Positions 54,759 through 63,627 of a stretch of 64,000 nucleotides of DNA are shown piece by piece. Position numbers and translations under genes: made by a program. The stretch comes from Deltaproteobacteria bacterium. GTDB taxonomy: Bacteria > Desulfobacterota > Desulfomonilia > UBA1062. The notes under the pieces were generated by a model. That model worked only from the letters and a program-made list of their open reading frames with translations, ran no database searches and was not told the origin of the DNA. The stretch lies in NCBI GenBank assembly GCA_018434685.1, contig JAHDOV010000016.1:25563-89562 (forward strand), read 5' to 3'. Position 1 is the first letter of the stretch; every line of letters starts with the position of its first letter.

Positions 54759-56546
54759 ATGTCTATCAAACGGCTCCACCGTGCTTTCAGGCTCTTTCTC
54801 GCTCTTTCCATCCTTGCTCTCTTTATCGGTTGCGGAGGCGGAAGCAGTGGAGGCGATGCGGCAAGAACCAATGCGGACCTGGCAGCACTTGAGCTTTCAA
54901 GCGGGACGATAAACCCGGGCTTTTCCTCCGACACCCTTTCCTATGCCATGATGTTTGTCGTGCAGTCATCCGTCACGGTCACACCGTCGGCCTGTAATGC
55001 AGAGGCAACGATCACGGTGAACGGGGAAGAGGTGGCCACCGGCCAGGAAACCCAGGAGATAGCCTTTGACCCGGGCCCGAACACCATTGAGGTGATCGTG
55101 ACCGCGGCAGACGGCATCACCACAAAGACCTACACCATCACGGCAACCTACCTCTCCCAGGAGGCGTACATCAAGGCCTCGAATACGCGAGCAAACGACT
55201 ACTTCGGCATGAGCATATCCATTTCCGGCGACACCCTTGCCGTGGGATCAAGGTATGAAGACAGCAGCGCCACAGGGATTGACGGTGACCAGGCTAACGC
55301 CGGCGCCTATGACAGCGGGGCGGTCTATATCTTCACTCGAAGCGGCACGACCTGGGTCCAGCAGGCATACCTCAAGGCCTCGAATACGGAGGCAGGCGAC
55401 TACTTCGGCTATAGTGTCTCCCTTTCCGGCGACACGCTCGCAGTGGGAGCAATCGGCGAAGACGGCAATGCCACCGTGGTTGATGGAAACCAGGGTGACA
55501 ATAGTGCCTTCGACAGCGGGGCGGTCTACGTCTTCACCCGGAGCGGCACGACTTGGACCCAGCAGGCATACATCAAGGCTTCGAATACAGAGGCAGGCGA
55601 CTGGTTCGGCCATAGTGTCTCCCTTTCCGGTGACACACTTGTCGTGGGAGCAGATGGCGAAGACAGCAATGCCACCGGAGTTGATGGAGACCAGAATGAC
55701 AACAGCGAAGACAACAGCGGAGCAGCCTACGTCTTCGCCCGAAGCGGCACGACCTGGACCCAGCAGGCATACCTCAAGGCCTCGAATACGCGTTTTGGAA
55801 ACCTGTTCGGCACAAGTGTTTCCCTTTCCGGCGACACACTGGCCGTGGGTGCTCCTTATGAAACCAGCAATGCCACCGGGGTTGACGGAGACCAGGATGA
55901 CAACAGCGCCCTGTTCAGCGGGGCGGTCTACATCTTCATCAGAGACGGTGCTGCCTGGACCCGGCAGGCATACATCAAGGCCTCGAATACGGATCAGGAA
56001 GACGAGTTCGGAACAAGCGTCTCCCTTTCCGGCAACACGCTGGCCGTGGGTGCGCCCCTTGAAGCCAGCAGTGCCACGGGCGTTGACGGAGATCAGACTG
56101 ACAACAGCACCCTGTGGAGCGGGGCGGTCTACGTCTTCACCCGGAGCGGCACGACCTGGACCCAGCAGGCATACATCAAGGCCTCGAATACGGATCAGGA
56201 AGACCGGTTTGGCTGGAGCGTATCCCTTTCCGGCGACACGCTCGCAATGGGAGCCTTTATTGAAAAGAGCAATGCCACCGGGGTAAACGGGGACGAGGCT
56301 GACAACAGCGCATCAGGTAGCGGAGCAGTCTATCTGTTCACCCGAAGCGGCGCTGCCTGGGCTCAGCAGGCATACATCAAGGCCTCGAATACCGAGGCAG
56401 GCGACTTCTTCGGCTGTAGTGTCTCTCTTTCCGGCGGCACGCTGGCCGTGGGAGCATATAGTGAAAACAGCAATGCAACCGGGATTGACGGGGACCAGGA
56501 TGACAACAGCATCGCCTCCGGCGGGGCGGTCTACTTGTTCGAATAG
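54759..56546 (+). CDS. Lipoprotein with cadherin-like domain and seven FG-GAP repeats
   Basis: A 595-residue exported lipoprotein: signal and lipobox LFIGC followed by GGGSSGG. Residues about 40-130 form a cadherin-like beta-sandwich (LAALELSSGTINPGFSSDTL, EVIVTAADGITTKTYTIT). Then seven repeats each begin AYIKASNT or AYLKASNT, followed by FG(x)SISL/VSLSGDTLAVG, a DGDQ.DNS calcium-like loop, and GAVYVFTRSGTTW. Repeat starts fall every 201 bases (67 residues) from about 55164. Seven blades make one complete integrin-type beta-propeller. The near-identity of the DNA copies indicates recent tandem duplication. Surface binding or adhesion is likely. Confidence 0.85.
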   Translation: MSIKRLHRAFRLFLALSILALFIGCGGGSSGGDAARTNADLAALELSSGTINPGFSSDTLSYAMMFVVQSSVTVTPSACNAEATITVNGEEVATGQETQEIAFDPGPNTIEVIVTAADGITTKTYTITATYLSQEAYIKASNTRANDYFGMSISISGDTLAVGSRYEDSSATGIDGDQANAGAYDSGAVYIFTRSGTTWVQQAYLKASNTEAGDYFGYSVSLSGDTLAVGAIGEDGNATVVDGNQGDNSAFDSGAVYVFTRSGTTWTQQAYIKASNTEAGDWFGHSVSLSGDTLVVGADGEDSNATGVDGDQNDNSEDNSGAAYVFARSGTTWTQQAYLKASNTRFGNLFGTSVSLSGDTLAVGAPYETSNATGVDGDQDDNSALFSGAVYIFIRDGAAWTRQAYIKASNTDQEDEFGTSVSLSGNTLAVGAPLEASSATGVDGDQTDNSTLWSGAVYVFTRSGTTWTQQAYIKASNTDQEDRFGWSVSLSGDTLAMGAFIEKSNATGVNGDEADNSASGSGAVYLFTRSGAAWAQQAYIKASNTEAGDFFGCSVSLSGGTLAVGAYSENSNATGIDGDQDDNSIASGGAVYLFE

Positions 56547-56580
56547 CACATGAAAATGCCTGAGGCGAAGGGGATGTCAA

Positions 56581-56655
56581 ACAGCAGTGGTGTCGGATCT
56601 TGAATTCTGACATTCGGACATTTAATTCAAATTTCAAGTCCTGACACCTTTCTCC
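56581..56655. repeat. Palindromic repeat A, copy 3
   Basis: Full-length copy matching that at 51458, including CAGCAGTGGTGTC before the stem and CACCTTTCTCC after. Stem bases are slightly diverged (GGATCTTGA / TCAAGTCCTG). Lies just after the FG-GAP lipoprotein gene. Confidence 0.8.
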
Positions 56656-56696
56656 TGCTGAAAAGGGGCTTCTAGGGCTTGAACTGGCCTATTTTA

Positions 56697-56742
56697 CAGG
56701 TACAATATCAAAGATTACATATGGTTGTCTTGGTCAGACCCC
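56697..56742. repeat. Repeat C fragment overlapping the end of the DUF6429 gene
   Basis: CAATATCAAAGATTACATAT followed by GGTTGTCTTGGTCAGACCCC resembles copies at 41857, 57870 and 63590. The repeat runs into the last codons of the gene on the opposite strand, supplying its final ten or so residues. Confidence 0.55.
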
Positions 56743-56984
56743 AGTTGAAAATCACAAAAGAACTTGTGAAAAAGTTCTTTTGCCTTTTCAAAACCCTCTT
56801 GGGTCACAGCGACCGATTTTGATTTACTTTTAGGATCATGGATAAATCCTTTCTCACAGAGACGATCCATTGTATCCCAATCGAAGCTCTTCCAGGCACG
56901 TGTGCCATAATGCTTTTCTTCCCACATGACCAAGTAGAGCAAAGCCAATGTGTACTCATCAACTTTTTCTTTATCGAAATTCAT
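56715..56984 (-). CDS. DUF6429 family protein
   Basis: An 89-residue protein: MNFDKEKVDEYTLALLYLV, then WKSFDWDTMDRLCEKGFIHD, and SKSVAVTQEGFEKAKELFHK. It resembles the DUF6429 family of small cytoplasmic proteins of unknown function, with a winged-helix-like profile. GTGAGGAGAAC precedes ATG 56984. The last residues (GSDQDNHM) appear to be encoded by a dispersed repeat that has moved into the gene end. It lies next to the HigBA pair on the same strand. Confidence 0.7.
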   Translation of the reverse strand: MNFDKEKVDEYTLALLYLVMWEEKHYGTRAWKSFDWDTMDRLCEKGFIHDPKSKSKSVAVTQEGFEKAKELFHKFFCDFQLGSDQDNHM

Positions 56985-57010
56985 GTTCTCCTCACATATC
57001 ACTTATTGAC

Positions 57011-57073
57011 GGCGAATGTTGGAATCACGGGCGTGAGCATAAACCCGCGACCGCCTGCATACCCTTGTTGGGC
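57011..57073 (-). repeat. attC-like hairpin after higA
   Basis: On the minus strand GCCCAACAAGGGTATGCAGG opens and GTGATTCCAACATTCGCC closes a 63-base imperfect hairpin placed 3 bases after the higA stop. The opening fits the RYYYAAC core of integron attC sites; the closing core is degenerate (ATTCGCC for GTTRRRY). This would make higBA an integron-style cassette. Evidence is suggestive only. Confidence 0.35.
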
Positions 57074-57076
57074 TCC

Positions 57077-57382
57077 CTAGCAATTTGCTCGAACTGCTTC
57101 AGCATGCAATTTCAAGCCAAGTGCGCGTACAACTTTCAGGATTGTGTCGAAGCCAGGGCTTCTTTCTCCAGAGAGTGCTTTGTAAAGACTTTCACGAGAC
57201 AGGCCTGCATCACGCGCCACTTGTGTCATACCCTTGGCGCGTGCGATATCGCCTAAAGCTTTTGCAATAAAGGCTGCATCACCATCTGCTTCCTCCAGGC
57301 AAGCTTCAAGATAGGCTACCATCTCCTCCGGCGTACGAAGATGCTCAGCGACATCGTATTTGGTAGTAGTAGTTTTAGCCAT
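57077..57382 (-). CDS. higA: HigA-type antitoxin (HTH, addiction module antidote)
   Basis: A 101-residue antitoxin of the HigA2/addiction-antidote type. The helix-turn-helix is MTQVARDAGLSRESLYKALS followed by GFDTILKVVRALGLKL; an N-terminal arm (EHLRTPEEMVAYLEACLEEA) contacts the toxin. It is intact. It follows the interrupted toxin gene by 9 bases, in the usual toxin-first order of higBA. It would repress its own promoter and, if the toxin is inactive, may persist as an orphan regulator. Confidence 0.85.
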   Translation of the reverse strand: MAKTTTTKYDVAEHLRTPEEMVAYLEACLEEADGDAAFIAKALGDIARAKGMTQVARDAGLSRESLYKALSGERSPGFDTILKVVRALGLKLHAEAVRANC

Positions 57383-57391
57383 GATAAGCTC

Positions 57392-57682
57392 CTATAAATT
57401 CTTTGCTAACCGTAAGGCGGTTTTAATATCCTTAGCCTGTGCATTTTTGTCGCCTCCGGCCAAAAGAATTATCACCTTCCGTCCTTGTTCTTTGTACTAC
57501 ATCCGATAGCCGGGTCCATAATCAATCCGCATCTCTGACACACCTTCACCAACTGGCTTGACATCTCCAGGATTTCCGGCCGATAGCCTCTCAATCCGGA
57601 CCAGGATACGGGCACGTGCACGGATATCATGTATTTCATCAAGCCATTTGACAAAGGCTTGAGTTTTGCGGATTTCTATCAT
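57392..57682 (-). pseudogene. higB: HigB/RelE-type toxin with in-frame amber stop
   Basis: From ATG 57682 the frame reads MIEIRKTQAFVKWLDEIHDI through DYGPGYRM, then meets TAG at 57497-57499. The same frame resumes at once as YKEQGRKVIILLAGGDKNAQ and AKDIKTALRLAKNL, ending at TAG 57392. Total length of 96 residues fits the HigB/RelE killer family, whose sequence at this point normally has a tyrosine. A single-base change (TAY to TAG) explains it. Either an inactivated toxin or, less likely, readthrough or recoding. Confidence 0.78.
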
Positions 57683-57817
57683 GGCTATAATGTAGCCACC
57701 AGGCTACTATTTGTCAATGGGGTTTTATAGTGCTGAGAATGAAACCGTTAGAAATGTTTTATGCTGTTTATCTGTGTTTTTCGATTCCCCATACCCCCAA
57801 AAGAATTTCTTATGACG

Positions 57818-57920
57818 CTCTTTTTGACCCCGAAAAGGGGACTCTAAGGCCAAAAAAGGGCTGTTTTTAGGAGGTAATTCCAGGGATTATAAAGACTTAT
57901 CTTGGTCCGACCCGGAAATT
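57818..57920. repeat. Repeat C, long copy
   Basis: TTTTTGACCCCGAAAAGGGG, GGCTGTTTTTAGGAGGTAATT and CTTATCTTGGTCCGACCCGG match a segment at 63518-63627 at the same spacing; shorter copies lie at 41857 and 56697. GGTCCGACC and TTGACCCC are typical ends of deltaproteobacterial dispersed repeats. Confidence 0.7.
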
Positions 57921-58072
57921 TGGCCCAAAATGTTATAATGCAAGACTTGACCCCAGTTTCAAGTTTTGAACTCGAAAATTTACCGGCGGGATCTCTTTTC
58001 CCTCTCGCAACAGGTGCTCTTGACTATTATGTGATTCGTATTACGTATTATGTATTAGATGAATAAGAATAA

Positions 58073-58139
58073 GCCCACAAAATAAATTAACGCAGACTTG
58101 GCTAAAAAATTGCCAGGCTGGTTATTTCAAACGTTAGGC
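58073..58139 (+). repeat. attC-like hairpin before the amidohydrolase gene
   Basis: GCCCAC at one end and GTTAGGC at the other enclose an imperfect stem (AAATTAACGCAGACTTGGC with GCCAGGCTGGTTATTT). GTTAGGC matches the GTTRRRY core of integron attC sites; the partner core is imperfect. Size (67 bases) fits an attC. Confidence 0.35.
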
Positions 58140-58193
58140 AAAAATAGAAAGCAAGCATGAACTGAAAATACTCAAAATATGGAGGAACACAGG

Positions 58194-59819
58194 ATGAAAA
58201 AGTATTTTAAAATGTTTTCTCTACTTGTGTTGAGCATAGCGGCGGTGTCGACGGCAGTGGCTGCCAATTACGATCTGGTCATCAACAACGGCCGGGTCAT
58301 AGACCCCGAAACAAATTACGACGCAGTAGCCAACGTCGGCGTCAAAGACGGCCTAATAGCCGTCATCACAAAGGACAAGATTAAAGGTAAAGAGACCATC
58401 GACGCCAAAGGGTTGGTAGTGGCACCGGGATTTATCGATGGGCACCAACATTGTATTGAGCCCTATCAATACCGGTTGATGCTACGCGACGGTCGTACGA
58501 CGCTTCTGGACACAGAGATCGGCGCTCACGGTCCAAAGCTCGACGAGTGGTACAAACGACGAGAAGGAAAAGCACCGGTGAATTTCGGTGTGGCGGTGGC
58601 TCACGAATTTGCCCGGGCGGAGGTGTTGGACGGTTTTAAAGACTGGAAACATCTTTACACTCCCGACGCCGCGCAATCCCGTTCCACAAAGGAGGGGTGG
58701 TCGAAGACCCGGCCGACCCTGGAGCAGGGTAACCAGATCCTGGCCCTGATTGACCAAGGCCTGCAGCAGGGAGGGCTGGGAATTGGTTCTACCGTTGGCT
58801 ACATGCGCGCGGGGGTATCGGCCCGGGAGATATTCGAACTGCAAAAGCTGGGCGGGCGCTATGGCCGTTTTATCGCCATGCATTTCCGTTATACGCCCGG
58901 TGATGATACCACCGAAGTCAACGGTATTCAGGAGATGCTGGCCAATGCGGCGGCATTAGGGACACCGGCCATCGCCTCCCATTTCAACAATCCGGGATAC
59001 AATATGGTGCATGAGCTTTTGGTGCGGATGCGGGAACGGGGTTACAACGTCTGGGGTGAAATCTATCCATATGCTGCAGGTTCTACGGCTTTGAATGCCG
59101 TTTTTCTCGAACCCGAAGTCTGGGTAAAGGCCCTGGGCAACAAATACGAAGAGACGCTTCAAGATGTTGCCACCGGCGAATTCTACACCCAGAAATCCCG
59201 TGAGGAGATGCTCAAAAAAGAACCCACACGTCTCGTGCTTGTCTACAAGATCCCGGAATCGGCGATTGTTGACTGGATCAAAATGCCCGGCGTTGCCATT
59301 GGCAGTGACGGCATGCCCATGATCCCCGACGACAACCTAACCTGGGACACTCCCTTCGAAGACCTCCCCAATACCCACCCGCGAACTTCCGGGTCTTTTG
59401 CCACAGTGCTTCGCGTTGCCAGGGAAAACAATATCCCGCTGATGCAGGCCGTATCCATGACCAGTTACAATTATGCAAAGCCTCTGGGTGAGATGGGTTT
59501 GAAATCCATGCAGGTTCGTGGCCGTATGCAGGAAGGCATGGTGGCCGACATCACTATGTTCGATCCTGAAACTGTAAGGGACAATTCGACCTACGCCAAA
59601 GGGACGCTTCCGTCGACAGGAATTAAGCATGTGATTGTTAACGGGACAATTGTCATGAAAGACCAGGAACCTCTGAAAGGGGTGAATCCCGGCCAGCCGA
59701 TCCGCTTCGAACCAGTCAAGAGCAAGTTCGAGCCGCTCACTATAGATGGGTGGAACAAGGCTTTCTATTCCTCCCCGATCGATTCCGGAGGTGGGATTCC
59801 TGGTTGGGAAATGCACTGA
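58194..59819 (+). CDS. Exported D-aminoacylase-like amidohydrolase
   Basis: A 541-residue exported amidohydrolase. Signal peptide: MKKYFKMFSLLVLSIAAVST, cleaved after AVAA. The metal-binding GFIDGHQH motif, then GSDGMPMIPDD and HPRTSGSFATVLRVA are signatures of the N-acyl-D-amino-acid deacylase/dihydropyrimidinase superfamily. It would hydrolyse acylated D-amino acids or related cyclic amides in the periplasm. I use ATG 58194 (after GGAGGAAC). It starts a block of exported proteins that includes a dipeptidase and an outer-membrane barrel, which suggests a scavenging route. Confidence 0.85.
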   Translation: MKKYFKMFSLLVLSIAAVSTAVAANYDLVINNGRVIDPETNYDAVANVGVKDGLIAVITKDKIKGKETIDAKGLVVAPGFIDGHQHCIEPYQYRLMLRDGRTTLLDTEIGAHGPKLDEWYKRREGKAPVNFGVAVAHEFARAEVLDGFKDWKHLYTPDAAQSRSTKEGWSKTRPTLEQGNQILALIDQGLQQGGLGIGSTVGYMRAGVSAREIFELQKLGGRYGRFIAMHFRYTPGDDTTEVNGIQEMLANAAALGTPAIASHFNNPGYNMVHELLVRMRERGYNVWGEIYPYAAGSTALNAVFLEPEVWVKALGNKYEETLQDVATGEFYTQKSREEMLKKEPTRLVLVYKIPESAIVDWIKMPGVAIGSDGMPMIPDDNLTWDTPFEDLPNTHPRTSGSFATVLRVARENNIPLMQAVSMTSYNYAKPLGEMGLKSMQVRGRMQEGMVADITMFDPETVRDNSTYAKGTLPSTGIKHVIVNGTIVMKDQEPLKGVNPGQPIRFEPVKSKFEPLTIDGWNKAFYSSPIDSGGGIPGWEMH

Positions 59820-59984
59820 TACTGATACCGCAATCGGAAAATTGGTGCACCCGATGCACATCCTGACACCCACGAAGGTTAGGATCAGCATCTGAGGTAA
59901 CCTGTGAATAGAAATTGTCGTTTGTGTGCCTGCCAATATAATGGCACACAAACGGCAATAAGAATTCCCTAAAAAGGGGATAGC

Positions 59985-60374
59985 ATGCAAAAGATCAATA
60001 AAATATTTATATTTCTTGTATTGATTTTCTCCGCAACCTTTTCCTGCGCAAAAAAAAAAGAAATTATGGTCAATTTAACAGTCCCTGATACAGCCTGGCA
60101 AATTGCCATCGATGAAGTTTACATTGTGAAAAATGAGCTGTGGGTCATTTCCACTGTTTCGCAAAACCAGGATAAAATGGGCGCACAGGTTATCTCAAAT
60201 ATTCAGGCTTCGGTAAAACTGGCAGCTCCCGAACTTCCGGTGAAACATTTTGTACTCGGAAAATCATGGAACTGGAAAAACGATGAACCCTATATTATCA
60301 TTAAGGATATTAAGCAGATAGAAAAAGATCTTAAATCAGGTAAGCTCATACACAGCTCCCGGAAGAAGCATTAA
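59985..60374 (+). CDS. Small lipoprotein, unknown function
   Basis: A 129-residue exported protein. The signal MQKINKIFIFLVLIFSATFSC ends in a likely lipobox cysteine. Mature part: MVNLTVPDTAWQIAIDEVYI, DKMGAQVISNIQASVKLAAP, and KHFVLGKSWNWKNDEPYI, a compact beta-rich domain with no family I recognise. AAGGGG precedes ATG 59985. It sits between the amidohydrolase and the dipeptidase-like gene and may be part of the same transcription unit. Confidence 0.68.
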   Translation: MQKINKIFIFLVLIFSATFSCAKKKEIMVNLTVPDTAWQIAIDEVYIVKNELWVISTVSQNQDKMGAQVISNIQASVKLAAPELPVKHFVLGKSWNWKNDEPYIIIKDIKQIEKDLKSGKLIHSSRKKH

Positions 60375-60401
60375 ACACAATCATAAATTTAGGAGGCTAC
60401 C

Positions 60402-61735
60402 ATGAGTTCAAACCAGATTAACCAGGATTTAAGCAGTAATGAATTTACCAAGGATGGCTCGGACACGAGTCTTCCCGAACATGAACCTACCCATTCAGAG
60501 CCAGATGGGGGAATCGGCTGCCGGTCATTTCTAAAGGGAACCATCGCCGGCATGGCCAGCGCAGCAGCGGCTGTGAGTTTCGGGTCACGTGTGGTGCGCG
60601 CCGCCGATATGGTCACCGACTATTCAAGCCTGGACAATCCGTACGCAACCGGACGGGATTATTCCAAGATACCTCAGCGGCTGCACAAATACCCCTCTTC
60701 CGAGCGGCCAAGAAAATCGTGCACAAATCCATAACCATGGACACACTGTTCTCTGGCACCTGGCCAGCTCAATGGTCATCTCGGGAAGCCCCTGAATTCC
60801 ATGACGAAATGGATCGGTGCATTGCTGACGGGTTCAAGGTGCTGGCTCTATGTCCCTCAGCAGATGCCATGGATGCATCTATCGCGGCGATCGCGATGGC
60901 GTTGCAGTTCTATCTCAAGAAGATAAGCGAGCGCCCGGATAAATACAAGATTGTGCGCACCGCAAAGGACATCGACGATGCGATCAAGGAGAAAAAGCTG
61001 GGCGTGTTCTTTACCCATCAGGGCACCGCGCTCTTTGGCGGTGATGTTGACCGTGTCGCCCTTTGGCGTCAGCTGGGTTTTGGCTATTGTTTGTTGGTTT
61101 ACAACCAGCGTAACGCCGTCGGTGACGGATGCTTCGAGAAAGGCAACGGACGCCTCACTCACTACGGCAAGGCACTGGTTGACGCTTACAACCGCTACGA
61201 GATGATCGTGGATGACAGCCATACCGGAGAAAGAACATCGCTTGATGCCATCGAGCGCAGTAGCCAGCCGGTTATTTCATCCCACTCAGTAGCCATGGCC
61301 ATCGCGGATTACCCCCGCAGCCTGAAGGATTCTGTTATCAAAGCCGTCGCTCAGAGCGGCGGGGTTTGCTCCATTAACATGGTCGGCGCCTTCGTTGACA
61401 TGTCCAACCCGGATATCGTGACCACGGACATGCTTTTTCGTCATATCGATTACATGGCAAACCTGGTGGGAATTGGTCATGTGGGCTTCGGTTCCGACTA
61501 CATCCCGGATATCACCTATACTGCTGACGGTATTCAAACCCTTGACGGTGCAGCACTGTTCCCTGACGGCGGTCATAGCGCAGCCATGGGGGCCAAGGGA
61601 GTTCCCACACCGGCTCCGTATCAGATCGTCGCCGCGCTGGTGGACAAGATGCTTGAGAATGGATATTCCGAAGAGGATTGCGGAAAATTCCTGGGCGGTA
61701 ACATGTACCGTGTAATGAAGCAGGTCTGGATATAG
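60402..61735 (+). pseudogene. M19 membrane dipeptidase-like protein, frameshifted
   Basis: The gene starts at ATG 60402 (after GGAGG) with MSSNQINQDLSSNEFTKDGS and a signal-like segment GCRSFLKGTIAGMASAAAAV that resembles a Tat signal with cysteine replacing one arginine. After RDYSKIPQRLHKYPSSE the frame goes wrong near 60700; the sequence continues one frame over (RAAKKIVHKSITMDTLFSG) to the stop at 61735. The remainder is renal-dipeptidase-like (GDVDRVALWRQLGFGYCLL, ISSHSVAMAI, GHVGFGSDYIPD). The usual N-terminal HxD metal motif is not evident. A missing base or a sequencing error explains it. Confidence 0.65.
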
Positions 61736-61973
61736 CAACATGAAGGACGGAAGCTACTGCCGGTCAACTGCAAGCCGGTAGTCGCCAGGGAGAGAACTGA
61801 CCCTATGATTTTCGGTGAAGCAACCTGTGCGCGATTCACAGGGAGGAGAGAAGAATGGGCGGGAATGTACCTGATGATGTGATCCGCCGTAGAAAGACGG
61901 CATATAGGGGCATTGTCGCGGCAAATGAAAGAAACAATCCACGAAAAAAGGTACACGTTATGGAGGGAAATAC

Positions 61974-62834
61974 ATGAGAAAACTATTCCTTATTACTGCA
62001 CTTTTTTTGCTTGGCTTGGCAAGTACAGGGTTTGCCCAGGAGAAATCGGCTGACGAAGTGGCGCGGGAACTGGCCAACCCGAACAATTCGCTTGCCAGCC
62101 TGACCTTTAAGATCCAGTATCGCACATATACGGGTGATCTGCCCGGTGCCGATGACCAAGGCAATTACACCCTGCTGTTTCAACCTGTGTTCCCATTTGC
62201 GCTGGCACCAACGGAAAGCGGCGGTTCAGCAAATCTCTTTTTCAGACCTGCCTTTCCCATCTTGTTTGATCAGCCGACGTTCGATGCGAGCAAGGGTGAC
62301 TTTGACGGGGTCACCGGCTTGGGCGATATCGGCTTCGACATCGGCTACGGCGTGACGGAAAAAAGCGGTCTCTTGTGGGCCTTTGGTGTGGTGGGTACGC
62401 TCCCTACCGCCACGGACAGTGATATTGCCGGCAAGCAACTTCGGCTCGGACCCGAGGCCCTGTTCGCCAAGTTCGAGAAATGGGGCCTCTATGGTTTCTT
62501 CCCGAGCCATCAATGGAATGTTACTAATTCGGATGATAGAGAGCATTACAGCACTTCTCAAGCTCAGCTGTTTTTGGTTTTTTTGCCAGGCGGCGGCTGG
62601 AGCGTAGGCACAACGCCTACCATTAACTATGACTGGCACTCTGAGGATTGGACCATCCCGCTGAATTTAACTGTTAGCAAAACTACCATGTTCAAAACGA
62701 CACCCGTAAAACTGCAATGTGAGATTAACTATTACATTGAACAGCCCGACGCCTTCGGCCCGGAATGGATGATCAGCTTCAACATCACCCCGGTTGTCAC
62801 CAATTTCATCGATAGGTTGATCCGTGGAAACTGA
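61974..62834 (+). CDS. Outer-membrane beta-barrel protein (MetA-pathway/transporter type)
   Basis: A 286-residue exported protein with signal MRKLFLITALFLLGLASTGF, cleaved after FAQ. The mature part alternates hydrophobic strands with glycine and aromatic residues (LGDIGFDIGYGVTEKSGLLW, LGPEALFAKFEKWGLYGF, WSVGTTPTINYDWHSEDW), a pattern of outer-membrane barrels such as the MetA-pathway phenol-degradation family. It ends RLIRGN rather than with an aromatic residue. AGGGAAATAC precedes the start. It probably lets substrates reach the preceding periplasmic enzymes. Confidence 0.68.
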   Translation: MRKLFLITALFLLGLASTGFAQEKSADEVARELANPNNSLASLTFKIQYRTYTGDLPGADDQGNYTLLFQPVFPFALAPTESGGSANLFFRPAFPILFDQPTFDASKGDFDGVTGLGDIGFDIGYGVTEKSGLLWAFGVVGTLPTATDSDIAGKQLRLGPEALFAKFEKWGLYGFFPSHQWNVTNSDDREHYSTSQAQLFLVFLPGGGWSVGTTPTINYDWHSEDWTIPLNLTVSKTTMFKTTPVKLQCEINYYIEQPDAFGPEWMISFNITPVVTNFIDRLIRGN

Positions 62835-62900
62835 GGTGCAGGGCTTGATGGTGACGCTACCGGCTTTAGGTGAGTCAGGCGTTCACTTAACCGTTCAAAA

Positions 62901-62960
62901 AGGTGGGGTCAGGTCTTTCAATGCCACATTAATAAGCAGAGATGGAGATAAACAGAAAAT
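62901..62960. repeat. Palindromic repeat B, copy 2
   Basis: AGGTGGGGTCAGGTCTTTC then AATGCCACATTAATAAGCAG and GATGGAG, matching 48733-48798 in the core; here the closing half is diverged (AGGGGGTCGCGTC). Confidence 0.65.
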
Positions 62961-63517
62961 AGGGGGTCGCGTCTCAACGGGCTGTTGCTCGAATTGGAGT
63001 AAATGGGGTCGGACCAAGTTAACTTGCTGATATGTCAGAGATAATGTTCCAAAAATAGGTGTTTTCGGGGCTTAGAACGCCCTTTTTGGGGTCAAAATGG
63101 GCACTGTAAGAAATTAAGGGTTTGGTGATGATCTCGGGCCATGAGTTTTTAAAAGCTTAGAACCACTTTTTTGTGCCTAAAATGGAGGTTCTAAATTCAA
63201 AAAGAGGCCTTTTACCGACACTTTAAAACATCATTTCAGGTACTTATCTTGGTCCGACCCCACTTTCCCTTAGCAAGAAATCTTTGTCTATCCTTATCAT
63301 CATGATAAATCGATTGCCGTCCGTTCCCACGGGCAGTCACATGGTAAATTGCTCCAGGGTATTCAATCCGTAAAGGCCGCGACATGTTATAAACATAGCT
63401 TTCAAAATGTTATAATGCAAGACTTGACCCCAATTTCCTCGACATGGAGACGCAGAGACCGCGGAGGAAAGATATTATTATTTGTCGGGAGACGGCGGCA
63501 AATAATAGAATCTCCTT

Positions 63518-63627
63518 AGAAGGCTCTTTTTGACCTCCAAATTGAGCCTCTAAGGGCTGAAATGGGGTGTTTTTGGGAGGTAATTATAGAGATTACATTT
63601 GGTTATCTTGGTCCGACCCGGAAATTT
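63518..63627. repeat. Repeat C, second long copy
   Basis: GGCTCTTTTTGACCTCC, GGGTGTTTTTGGGAGGTAAT and TTATCTTGGTCCGACCCGG align over 100 bases with 57818-57920. Confidence 0.7.

Larger units (their letters stand above)
57683..58193. other. Repeat-rich gap between higBA and the amidohydrolase
   Basis: Some 510 bases with no gene. It holds repeat C (57818-57920), a TTATAATGCAAGACTTGACC fragment at 57931 that recurs at 63410, and an attC-like hairpin at 58073-58139. The amidohydrolase promoter should lie within the last 100 bases. Confidence 0.5.
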
